Source of the DNA: JARLGU01 sp036504535
Lineage (GTDB): Bacteria; Armatimonadota; Armatimonadia; Armatimonadales; Capsulimonadaceae
NCBI GenBank assembly: GCA_036504535.1
Contig: DASXUY010000040.1
Location: 496,001 to 560,000 of the forward strand
Direction of reading: 5' to 3'
DNA length: 64,000 nt
Translations under genes and position numbers: made by a program
Shown: in pieces, positions 16,994 to 24,664 of the stretch
Layout: each line of letters opens with the position of its first letter
How positions within the stretch are numbered: the first letter of the stretch is position 1
The notes under the pieces: model-generated
The model's database searches: none
What the model saw: only the letters and a program-made list of their open reading frames with translations
What the model was told of the DNA's origin: nothing

Positions 16994-18004
16994 ATGCAGA
17001 CACTAATAGTAACAGGCGGTGCAGGTTTTATTGGCAGCAACTTTGCGCGCTATATTCTCAAGAAGTATCCGACGTACAAGGTCCATGTATTGGACAGCCT
17101 CACGTATGCTGGCAATCTCGATAACCTTGCCGATCTGCAGTCCAACCCTAATTTTGAGTTCACGAAGGGCGACATTCGTGACGCCCAGGTGGTAAACGAG
17201 CTTTCAGCGAAGGCTGATACGATCATCAACTTTGCAGCCGAATCGCACGTAGACCGCTCGATTGTGAACCCAGGCGAGTTCATCCAGACCGATGTGGCTG
17301 GCGTCTATACGCTCTTGGAGGCGGCTCGCACTCATAAGCACGACCGGTTCTTACACATATCGACTGACGAGGTGTACGGTACGATTCCTGAAGGTTCGTT
17401 CAAAGAAGGCGATCCTCTTGAGCCGAACTCACCCTATTCCGCCAGCAAAGCAGGCGGGGAGCTACTCGTTCGCGCTTTCAACGTGACGTACGGCCTCAAC
17501 ACTCTCGTCACGCGTGGATCGAACACGTTTGGCCCGTATCAGTATCCCGAAAAGCTCATTCCTCTGTTTGTCACCAATTTGATCGATGGTGAGAAGGTGC
17601 CCGTCTACGGCGATGGCCAACAGGTCCGCGACTGGCTGTACGTCCTCGACCACGCGGCGGGTGTGGATATCGCCCTGCATCATGGAACTCCGGGCCAGGT
17701 TTACAACGTTGGCGGTGGCAACGAGCGAACGAACTTGGAGATCACCAGCCGAATTCTTAACCTGATGGGCAAGGATGAGTCGTCGATACGTCACGTCCAG
17801 GACCGCCCCGGTCATGACCGTCGTTATTCCATCGACTGCTCCAAGCTCAAGGCCCTTGGGTTCCAGCAAACGTTAAACTTTGAGGAACGGCTCAAGGAGA
17901 CGGTCGAGTGGTATCAGCAGAACGAGGCCTGGTGGCGTGCTATTAAGGAAAAGCAGGTCGAGTACCAGGAGTTCATGAAGAATTGGTACGCTGACCGCAA
18001 GTAG
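16994..18004 (+). CDS. rfbB: dTDP-glucose 4,6-dehydratase
   Basis: Short-chain dehydrogenase/reductase that makes dTDP-4-keto-6-deoxyglucose for surface-sugar synthesis (dTDP-rhamnose route). The NAD-binding motif GGAGFIGSNF is at residues 7-16, the substrate region is STDEVYGTI, and the catalytic Tyr/Lys pair is in PYSASKAGGE. The 336-aa length is typical. AAAGGG precedes the ATG. The other rml/rfb genes are absent, so the gene is detached from a full rhamnose cluster here. Confidence 0.95.
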   Translation: MQTLIVTGGAGFIGSNFARYILKKYPTYKVHVLDSLTYAGNLDNLADLQSNPNFEFTKGDIRDAQVVNELSAKADTIINFAAESHVDRSIVNPGEFIQTDVAGVYTLLEAARTHKHDRFLHISTDEVYGTIPEGSFKEGDPLEPNSPYSASKAGGELLVRAFNVTYGLNTLVTRGSNTFGPYQYPEKLIPLFVTNLIDGEKVPVYGDGQQVRDWLYVLDHAAGVDIALHHGTPGQVYNVGGGNERTNLEITSRILNLMGKDESSIRHVQDRPGHDRRYSIDCSKLKALGFQQTLNFEERLKETVEWYQQNEAWWRAIKEKQVEYQEFMKNWYADRK

Positions 18005-18021
18005 TTCAGGCAGGCGTACCT

Positions 18022-18513
18022 ATGAAAAAATCCTCTCGCAACGCACTGCTGCTTGCTATCGGTCTGGTCGTTGGATTCATCCTCTACCGAGTGATGTTCC
18101 CTACGCCTCCAAGCGACACTATCCAAATACAGCAGCAGATCAAATATGCGGTGGAGAGTGCACAGACGCGTAATGTAGGAGGGATCATGCGTGTGATCTC
18201 TCCGCATTATATGGATGACAACGGCTTTGGAAGCGAGGGGCTCCAGTTGAGCCTTCGTCGTGCTTTCAATAACCTTCAGGTCATCGAAATCGCTGCATCC
18301 CCATCAAGTATAACGATCATCAGCCCCACTGTAGCGAGGTCGGAAACGTACTTTGGCCTCAAATGCCAGGGAAACCAGGGAAGCTTTGTGCGCCCACAGG
18401 CTCAGATTACCCTTGATTGGAAAAAGGAAGACACTCAGCGCTACCTTTTCTTCACGGTTAAGGAATGGCATGTAGTACGTGCGAGCTACGGCTCGTTTAC
18501 GTTTGACCTCTAA
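18022..18513 (+). CDS. Unknown membrane-anchored protein
   Basis: This 163-aa product has an N-terminal helix (about 7-25, NALLLAIGLVVGFILYRVM) followed by a ~135-residue extracytoplasmic domain. The pattern of a helix then a twisted sheet (QQIKYAVESAQTRNVGGIMRVISPHY...) resembles NTF2/SnoaL-like domains, but I am not confident. It starts 17 bases after rfbB in the same direction and may be co-transcribed. No catalytic motif is visible. Confidence 0.7.
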   Translation: MKKSSRNALLLAIGLVVGFILYRVMFPTPPSDTIQIQQQIKYAVESAQTRNVGGIMRVISPHYMDDNGFGSEGLQLSLRRAFNNLQVIEIAASPSSITIISPTVARSETYFGLKCQGNQGSFVRPQAQITLDWKKEDTQRYLFFTVKEWHVVRASYGSFTFDL

Positions 18514-18655
18514 TCGCCGTCTCCTCCCAAATTCGCATGAATCGTGTGCGAAACCCCAGCATTGATACCGGATTTGAGTACTCGAAAGGCTGTATTGGAA
18601 CTCGACGTCTAGCCGCTTTGTTTACCCTTCATAAGCAGCAAGGAAGGCGAATACA

Positions 18656-18961
18656 ATGCGGTATTTAAGATTTGACAACCCAAAAGAGGTCGCAGACTAT
18701 ATCCTAAACAAGATGCAGCAAAGCGATTACGCTGACCAGATGTCGAGCTACTACAGCCGATTTCTTGTAGAAGCATTGGTACAGGCATCGCGTGTAAAAA
18801 ACTCTTCGATGCCGCCCGCCACGCCACATATTCACACAATGACGCTGCGGGATTTTATCCAGGCATCTGCAGCCGAAGAGGCGCGGATTGCTGGTATGAG
18901 CAATGCGGATAAAAAAGGCGGACGTGTGATGGTGAGGAGCCGCGCATACGGCTTCAACTAA
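18656..18961 (+). CDS. Small unknown protein
   Basis: A 101-aa soluble product with no recognised family, predicted largely helical (NPKEVADYILNKMQQSDY; MTLRDFIQASAAEEARI). The ATG has AAGGAAGG upstream. Its stop overlaps the bioD stop on the opposite strand by three bases, so the two genes converge without an intervening terminator. Confidence 0.65.
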   Translation: MRYLRFDNPKEVADYILNKMQQSDYADQMSSYYSRFLVEALVQASRVKNSSMPPATPHIHTMTLRDFIQASAAEEARIAGMSNADKKGGRVMVRSRAYGFN

Positions 18962-19698
18962 GCCGCGATAGCAGCTAGTAATTGCTCGACGAGCGGATTA
19001 TCCGCCATAGTTTTGATAGTACTCCCCGCGCGCCCTAAGTCAGTGTCGACTTCAGAATCGTGGGGAACAGTTCCTAAAATTGGAACACCGCAATAGCGCT
19101 CAATCTCTACAGGACTTGTCCGAGCGGCTAAGTCTGGACGCTCGGGCCAGTTAGAAATGACAATGCCGAGGACGCTCAGGCCACAGGATTGGGCGTACCT
19201 AACGGTGAGAACGCAGTGGTTAATTGTCCCAAGGCCCGGGCGAGCGACAATCAGCACGGGCAGCGACAAACGAATCGCTAGATCGCTCATGAGAACCCCG
19301 TCCGCAAGCGGCACCGCAAGTCCCCCAGCCCCTTCGACCAGCGTCAGGTCGTGTATCGTCGACAAGACGCGATAAGCGTCCGCGATGCGCTCGACATCAA
19401 CGGAAACGCCGTCGAGCTTCGCCGCTACAGCAGGCGCAAGCGGTTCGCGCAGATCAATGGGACAGATCAGTTCCGCTGCATCGTCAACGCCGCTCGCGGT
19501 TGCTAAATATAAGGCGTCACCGACAAGCTTATCTCCGCTTCCAAGGGCCACTCCAGTCTGCGCTGGCTTCATGACTCCCGCGTCGACGCCTCTAGCCCGC
19601 AATGCTCCCGCCATTGCGCCTGTCACGACGGTCTTGCCGACTCCTGTATCGGTGCCGGTAACGAATACCCCTTCGTACTTAAATCTAGACGGAGGCAT
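18958..19698 (-). CDS. bioD: Dethiobiotin synthetase
   Basis: ATP-dependent carboxylase that closes the ureido ring of dethiobiotin from DAPA. The P-loop is GTDTGVGKT, and the conserved VEGAGGLAVPL is in the middle. I chose ATG at 19696-19698, which gives 246 aa. A longer frame (to 19752) lies entirely inside bioF and adds unlikely residues. It overlaps the bioF 3' end by 14 bases and is the last gene of the biotin operon. Confidence 0.95.
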   Translation of the reverse strand: MPPSRFKYEGVFVTGTDTGVGKTVVTGAMAGALRARGVDAGVMKPAQTGVALGSGDKLVGDALYLATASGVDDAAELICPIDLREPLAPAVAAKLDGVSVDVERIADAYRVLSTIHDLTLVEGAGGLAVPLADGVLMSDLAIRLSLPVLIVARPGLGTINHCVLTVRYAQSCGLSVLGIVISNWPERPDLAARTSPVEIERYCGVPILGTVPHDSEVDTDLGRAGSTIKTMADNPLVEQLLAAIAA

Positions 19699-20881
19699 GC
19701 GCCACTTCCGGCTCGGATTCGAACCCATCAAGTACAAACTGTCGCCAGCCAAACTTGCGCAATGCTGAGTCTAGCTCCCCGATAGCTTCATCAATTTGTG
19801 CATGGGAATGTGTTGCTTTGACGGTGAGACGCAGACGTGACGTCCCCTCCGGCACTGTGGGCGGACGGATACCAACCACGCCAAAGCGGTCGCGCAAGTG
19901 ATCGGCGAGCCGCATCACGGATTCTGCACCACCGATGACTACCGGAATAATTGGGGTGACACCGTTCGCGACCGGAAAGCCGATCGAACGGAGGGATCGA
20001 CGAAGGTAGTCGGCATTGTCGCGTAAAAGCAGGCGCCTGTCTGGCTCATCCTTGATGATCTTGAGCGACGCAAGCGCAGCCCCAGATGAGGCTGGCGACG
20101 GGCCGGTTGAGTAGATGAATGAGCGTGCGTTGTTAATAAGGTGGTCGATAACAACGCGTGATCCCGCCACGAACCCACCTGAGGCTCCAAGAGCCTTGCT
20201 GAGCGTTCCTAGGTGCACATCTACCTTAGACAACGCCCCACAATATTCGGCGCTTCCTGCGCCAGTTTCGCCAATCACACCGGTACCGTGGGCATCGTCC
20301 ACCATGAGCCAAGCATCGAATTCAGTTTTGAGTGACGCTATTGACGCGAGGTCTGCTACATCGCCGTCCATGCTAAAGACACCGTCTGTGAGGATGAGGC
20401 ATCGCCTGGCGTACCGCCGACCAGCCAGCAGCTCTTGAAGCTCTGCAATGTTGTTGTGCGAGTAGATCTTGACATTGGCCTTGCTCATGCGGCAACCGTC
20501 GATGAGGCTGGCGTGGTTAAGTTCGTCACTGAGCACAAGGTCACCGGGACCGACAAGCGCAGGGATGGTCCCGACGGCGGCTTGATAGCCACTGGGGAAA
20601 AGAAGTGCTGCTTCGGCGTGTTTGAGCGCTGCCAAGTCTGCCTCAAGTGCCTCGTGGATTTCGATGTTGCCGGAGATAAGCCGTGACCCTGTCGAGCCAG
20701 CGCCATATTTCCGTACTGCTTCGTTCGCAGCATCGATGACGGCTGGATTAGTCGCAAGGCCGAGGTAGTCGTTCGATCCGAGGTCGATTCTAGGGCGCGT
20801 GGTCGTCGGGAGGTGCCGCGAGAGGCCCAATCCCTGGCGGTCGCGGAGGCCACCTGCGAGTACAACATTGATGTCAGGCAT
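19685..20881 (-). CDS. bioF: 8-amino-7-oxononanoate synthase
   Basis: PLP-dependent enzyme that condenses pimeloyl-thioester with L-alanine. The PLP Lys is in HLGTLSKALGASGG. Other family features are GSNDYLGLA near residue 35, the HGTG motif in DDAHGTG, and SGYQAAVGTI. The 398-aa length is normal. It overlaps the bioA stop region by eight bases, indicating coupling. Confidence 0.96.
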   Translation of the reverse strand: MPDINVVLAGGLRDRQGLGLSRHLPTTTRPRIDLGSNDYLGLATNPAVIDAANEAVRKYGAGSTGSRLISGNIEIHEALEADLAALKHAEAALLFPSGYQAAVGTIPALVGPGDLVLSDELNHASLIDGCRMSKANVKIYSHNNIAELQELLAGRRYARRCLILTDGVFSMDGDVADLASIASLKTEFDAWLMVDDAHGTGVIGETGAGSAEYCGALSKVDVHLGTLSKALGASGGFVAGSRVVIDHLINNARSFIYSTGPSPASSGAALASLKIIKDEPDRRLLLRDNADYLRRSLRSIGFPVANGVTPIIPVVIGGAESVMRLADHLRDRFGVVGIRPPTVPEGTSRLRLTVKATHSHAQIDEAIGELDSALRKFGWRQFVLDGFESEPEVAHASV

Positions 20882-22196
20882 TCCCAGTCTCCAATATGAT
20901 AGCGTTTCGAATAATTCTCAGCATATCGTCCAGTTCTTCCAGGGTGCTCGACAACATCGGCATGAAGATAACAACATTGCCCAATGGTCGCGTGATAAGG
21001 CCCAGATCACGTGCGCGTCGGCAACAAGCGTAGCCCATAGCCTGCTCAAACGGGTATTCAACCCGAGGGTGCTTGCTAGCTACTATCTCGATGCCTGACA
21101 TCATTCCTACTTGACGCACACTCCCGACGTTAGGCAACTCAGCCATTGCCTGCAAATGTGATGCTATCAGGTCAATTTTGGGCTTAAGCCCTTCGATCAC
21201 ATCATCGTTTCGAAATATATCCAAGCTGGCGATGGCTGCAGCACACGCCAGCGGGTTCCCCGTGTACGAATGGCCATGAAAGAATGTCTTAACGTCGGCG
21301 AACTCACCGAGAAATGCTTCGTACACACGTCGCGATGTTAATGTAGCTGCGAGTGGCAGATATCCGCCGGTGAGACCTTTCGCCATTGTCATGAGGTCGG
21401 GGGATACGCCCTCGTGCTCACATGCGAACATTTTACCGGTGCGCCCGAATCCTGTCGCGACTTCGTCCACGATAAGCAGGACGTCATACCGGTCACACAA
21501 CTGCCTCACACCCGCCAGAAAGCCCGGTGGGGATACCAGCATACCACCCGCGGCCTGTACCAGCGGCTCGACGATAACGGCGGCTACGTCGCCCGCGTTC
21601 GCGGAAAGAAGCGCCTCGACACCAGCGAGTGCCTCCGCTAGGCTGGCCGCTCGCGCCGGACTTGGGGCGAACTCGCACCCAAAGAGTAAGTCGCGAAAGA
21701 TTCCGTGGAAGAGCCCAATCCCTCCGACGCTGACTGACCCGATCGTGTCGCCGTGATAACCCTCAGCGAGTGCGACGAACGTTTTGCGGTGCTCGCCCCG
21801 ATGACGCCAATATTGGTAAGCCATCTTGAGCGCTATTTCAACGGCAGTTGAACCGCTGTCCGAATAGAAAACGCGCTCAAGCCCTACGGGTGCTATTTCG
21901 ACAAGCCGCGCGGCTAGTTCGCCTGCCAGAGGGTGCGTCAGACCCAACATCGTTGAGTGCGCTACTTTGTTCAGTTGCGCCGTAATTGCCGCGTTGATCT
22001 CTGGTCGGTTGTGACCGTGAACCGTTAACCAGAGCGACGAATTGGCATCGTAATACGACCGGCCATTAAGATCGGTAACTCTAGCGCCTTCACCGCTTTC
22101 GATAAAGAGCGGATTATCGGCTTCCCATTGGCGCATCTGCGTAAACGGGTGCCAAACATGTCGCCGTTCGCGGTCGAGTACTTCGTCGTAGTTCAT
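20874..22196 (-). CDS. bioA: Adenosylmethionine-8-amino-7-oxononanoate aminotransferase
   Basis: Class III PLP aminotransferase converting KAPA to DAPA in biotin synthesis. Seen are HVWHPFTQM at the N-terminus (a BioA hallmark), DEVATGFGRTG, the PLP Lys in MAKGLTGGYLPL, and HGHSYTGNPL. The 440-aa length is normal. It is the third gene of the leftward operon, 23 bases after bioW. Confidence 0.96.
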   Translation of the reverse strand: MNYDEVLDRERRHVWHPFTQMRQWEADNPLFIESGEGARVTDLNGRSYYDANSSLWLTVHGHNRPEINAAITAQLNKVAHSTMLGLTHPLAGELAARLVEIAPVGLERVFYSDSGSTAVEIALKMAYQYWRHRGEHRKTFVALAEGYHGDTIGSVSVGGIGLFHGIFRDLLFGCEFAPSPARAASLAEALAGVEALLSANAGDVAAVIVEPLVQAAGGMLVSPPGFLAGVRQLCDRYDVLLIVDEVATGFGRTGKMFACEHEGVSPDLMTMAKGLTGGYLPLAATLTSRRVYEAFLGEFADVKTFFHGHSYTGNPLACAAAIASLDIFRNDDVIEGLKPKIDLIASHLQAMAELPNVGSVRQVGMMSGIEIVASKHPRVEYPFEQAMGYACCRRARDLGLITRPLGNVVIFMPMLSSTLEELDDMLRIIRNAIILETGNA

Positions 22197-22219
22197 ACCA
22201 TTTCGCCGCAGCAGTTTAC

Positions 22220-23050
22220 CTACCGCTGCGTTCGCGGTTCCACGAACGCTTCAAAACCGCTCAGGGTGCGGACGGTGAGTGGGCCATCGATCAAGAATGC
22301 GTCGCTCTTTAGGCGGGTAGCGAGGCTCTCCGCGCTGCATAAATCGGAATCAAAAAAGAAAACACGCCCGCCTACTGCGCCTGCTGGCTTAAAATGCGGA
22401 AAGCGTACGTAGCCATCCACTGCGGAGCTGACGTACCCTGCGTCGTACGTGGGGTCGTCGGACCAGCAGAGCTCCGCGACAACCCCACTTGCCAGGACCT
22501 TCGTCGCAAGCGCCAAAGCCTCGCGAGTACGGTAATGCCCAAGACCAGCCGCATCGAGCACGCCTGCAAGCATGTCGATCGTCCCTGGTGAATAGTCAAA
22601 GCGTGACGCACGTATTCCAGCGCCGTGAGTGCCGCAGTCTCTCTTCCCAGTGCGGATGTCAAGCAGCATAGCGCCGCGCAATACGGAGCCGCAGCCGTCG
22701 AATCCGCTACGGATGTGGTCAAAGGCAGTGCTGATAGCCGCACTATCGATGCCCGCTCTCGCAAGCACTCGCTCGGCTACAGCGCGGGCAGATCCAGGTG
22801 ACGGGCAATCAACGGTGGTCACCGGTAGACATGGAATGTGCCGGATTTTGCCAGATGGAACGCGCTCCATAGTGATGTGAATTTGATCGGGCGACATCCC
22901 GGCTTTGAATGCTCTGTCTAGTAGTTCACGCGCCGCGTCGCGCGCATCGCCGTCTGGTACGAGGCGTTCACCGCCGCTTAGGTGGATGGATTCGCCCGCA
23001 ATCGATGGCCCAGCTGACGACCGCATTCTCACATTAAAGAAATCAGCCAC
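22220..23050 (-). CDS. bioW: 6-carboxyhexanoate-CoA ligase (pimeloyl-CoA synthetase)
   Basis: ATP-dependent ligase activating free pimelate to pimeloyl-CoA. It matches the Bacillus BioW family by eye: FNVRMRSS at the N-terminus, SGGERLVP, RGAMLLDIRTGKR, VSR-like ASRFDYSP, EALALATKV and AELCWSDDPTY. The 276-aa length is near the usual ~255. Its presence means this organism can start biotin synthesis from pimelate, without needing BioC/BioH. It starts three bases after the bioB stop. Confidence 0.95.
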   Translation of the reverse strand: MADFFNVRMRSSAGPSIAGESIHLSGGERLVPDGDARDAARELLDRAFKAGMSPDQIHITMERVPSGKIRHIPCLPVTTVDCPSPGSARAVAERVLARAGIDSAAISTAFDHIRSGFDGCGSVLRGAMLLDIRTGKRDCGTHGAGIRASRFDYSPGTIDMLAGVLDAAGLGHYRTREALALATKVLASGVVAELCWSDDPTYDAGYVSSAVDGYVRFPHFKPAGAVGGRVFFFDSDLCSAESLATRLKSDAFLIDGPLTVRTLSGFEAFVEPRTQR

Positions 23051-23053
23051 GTG

Positions 23054-24109
23054 CTACGCTCCGGCGGACGCCCCAACTGGCTCCGCGTTCATCGGGATAA
23101 TTCTGGCTGCGGGCCCAACGATTTCGAACCCAAGGTTTTCGATCATCTGGAAGTCTTCTTGCGGAGTTTGTCCTCGCGTGGTGAGGTAATCGCTCACGAA
23201 GATCGAATTGGCTGGGTACAAACCAAGCGGCTGCAAGGTCTGGAGGTGTAACTCGCGTCCACCTGCGATACGAAGCTCGCGGTCAGGGTTCACGAAGCGG
23301 AACATGCAGAGCGCTTTGAGAGCATAACGCGGGTCTACATTGCCGCGATCAGCGAACGGCGTGCCTTCAACGGGAATATGGAAATTGACCGGGATGGATT
23401 CGACTTCCAGGTCGCGGAGCGCAAAAGCCATATCGACCACGTCCTGTTTGGACTCGCCCATGCCGACGATTCCCCCACAGCAGGGCGAAATGCCAGCTTC
23501 CTTCACCTCTTCGACAGTTCGAACACGGTCTTCGTAGGAGTGAGTGGTACACATCTCTTTGTGGAACTCTTCACTCGTGTTAAGGTTGTGATTGAACCTC
23601 TCCACACCAGCGGCCATGAGCTTTTTCGCCTGTCCCTCTTTTAGGATGCCGAGGCAGGCACAGATGCGAAGCGGGAAGCGCGCTTTTATGTGATGCACGG
23701 CATCGATAACGTGGTCAAGCTCGCGATCCGTAGGGCCGCGTCCGCTACCGACGATGCAGTACGTGCATGCCTTCAAGTCGTACGCCCTCTGAGCTCCTTC
23801 GAGAAGCTTTTCGACAGAGATCCAAGCGTAACGATCGATGGGGGCGGTAGACACCTTGGACTGTGAACAGTAGTTGCAGTCTTCGGGGCAGAGGCCGCTC
23901 TTGCCATTTATCAAGAAGTAGAGCTGCACAGTGTTGCCGAAGTAGCGACGGCGCACTTCGTAGGCGGCAGCGAGAAGCGCTGGCACATCGGTATCGGGAG
24001 ATTCGAGGACGGAGAGCGCCTCTGCGGGAGTGATCGTACGACCGTCAAGGATGTCGCGAGCGAGGTCCGCCCAAGAGTGAAGTGAAAGCGAGGTGTTCAA
24101 CGTTTGCAT
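23054..24109 (-). CDS. bioB: Biotin synthase
   Basis: Radical SAM enzyme inserting sulfur into dethiobiotin. The [4Fe-4S] cluster motif is CPEDCNYC. The [2Fe-2S] ligand region includes CSQSK, CLGILKEG and SPCCGGIVGMGE, and the Arg ligand is in LRIAGGRE. I chose ATG at 24107-24109 (351 aa) over GTG at 24125-24127; neither has a strong ribosome site. A TAGAAT box lies only about ten bases before this ATG, so a very short leader is possible. It is the first gene of the biotin operon. Confidence 0.95.
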   Translation of the reverse strand: MQTLNTSLSLHSWADLARDILDGRTITPAEALSVLESPDTDVPALLAAAYEVRRRYFGNTVQLYFLINGKSGLCPEDCNYCSQSKVSTAPIDRYAWISVEKLLEGAQRAYDLKACTYCIVGSGRGPTDRELDHVIDAVHHIKARFPLRICACLGILKEGQAKKLMAAGVERFNHNLNTSEEFHKEMCTTHSYEDRVRTVEEVKEAGISPCCGGIVGMGESKQDVVDMAFALRDLEVESIPVNFHIPVEGTPFADRGNVDPRYALKALCMFRFVNPDRELRIAGGRELHLQTLQPLGLYPANSIFVSDYLTTRGQTPQEDFQMIENLGFEIVGPAARIIPMNAEPVGASAGA

Positions 24110-24201
24110 GTTCCGATATTCTAGCACATCGAGCGCTTGGTGAGGAACGTCTAATGCTTGGCGGCGATGAAAAACGACGATATCGGCGGCGTCGGTTGTT
24201 G

Positions 24202-24636
24202 TTACGGCTGCCGCATACGCTTCACAAAATGGTATCCGAGGGGCTCATATCCAAGGCGCTGATAAAACCGGTGAGCTCCTATGTTGTCGAGGTAAGCGTC
24301 AAGAACCGCGACATCGCATTGATGCGTCTCGGCTTCGCCGTGAATCTCGGCCATGAGCAGGTTTCCAATACCTTTATCCCGCCAGGTCTCGTGAACTATG
24401 ACATTGTCCACGTCGATATACCTTCCGCACCAGAATCGGCAACCAAACCAGAACCCCGCGATGCCGACGATTTCTGTGTCCGCGAATGCGGCGATGCATC
24501 GGTACCCGAGTTGCAGCATTTCGGGCAAACGCTCGCTAAGCTCCTTGGGTGGCACGGAAGAATTCCATGATTCGACGAGGGGCAAGACCGCAGGCATCTC
24601 GTCGTGAGTCAGTTCTCGAACGCTTATTTCACACAT
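24202..24636 (-). CDS. GNAT-family acetyltransferase
   Basis: A 144-aa Gcn5-related N-acetyltransferase. The acetyl-CoA loop is seen as WRDKGIGNLLM (the R/Q-x-x-G-x-G/A motif in the form RDKGIG), followed by the C-terminal VLDAYLDNIGAHRFYQRLGY typical of the fold. I chose ATG at 24634-24636; the longer frame begins inside the GH78 gene. It follows GH78 by 28 bases. The substrate is not predictable. Confidence 0.85.
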   Translation of the reverse strand: MCEISVRELTHDEMPAVLPLVESWNSSVPPKELSERLPEMLQLGYRCIAAFADTEIVGIAGFWFGCRFWCGRYIDVDNVIVHETWRDKGIGNLLMAEIHGEAETHQCDVAVLDAYLDNIGAHRFYQRLGYEPLGYHFVKRMRQP

Positions 24637-24664
24637 TCTGGTCGTCCGTCGGCTGGCACGTGCG

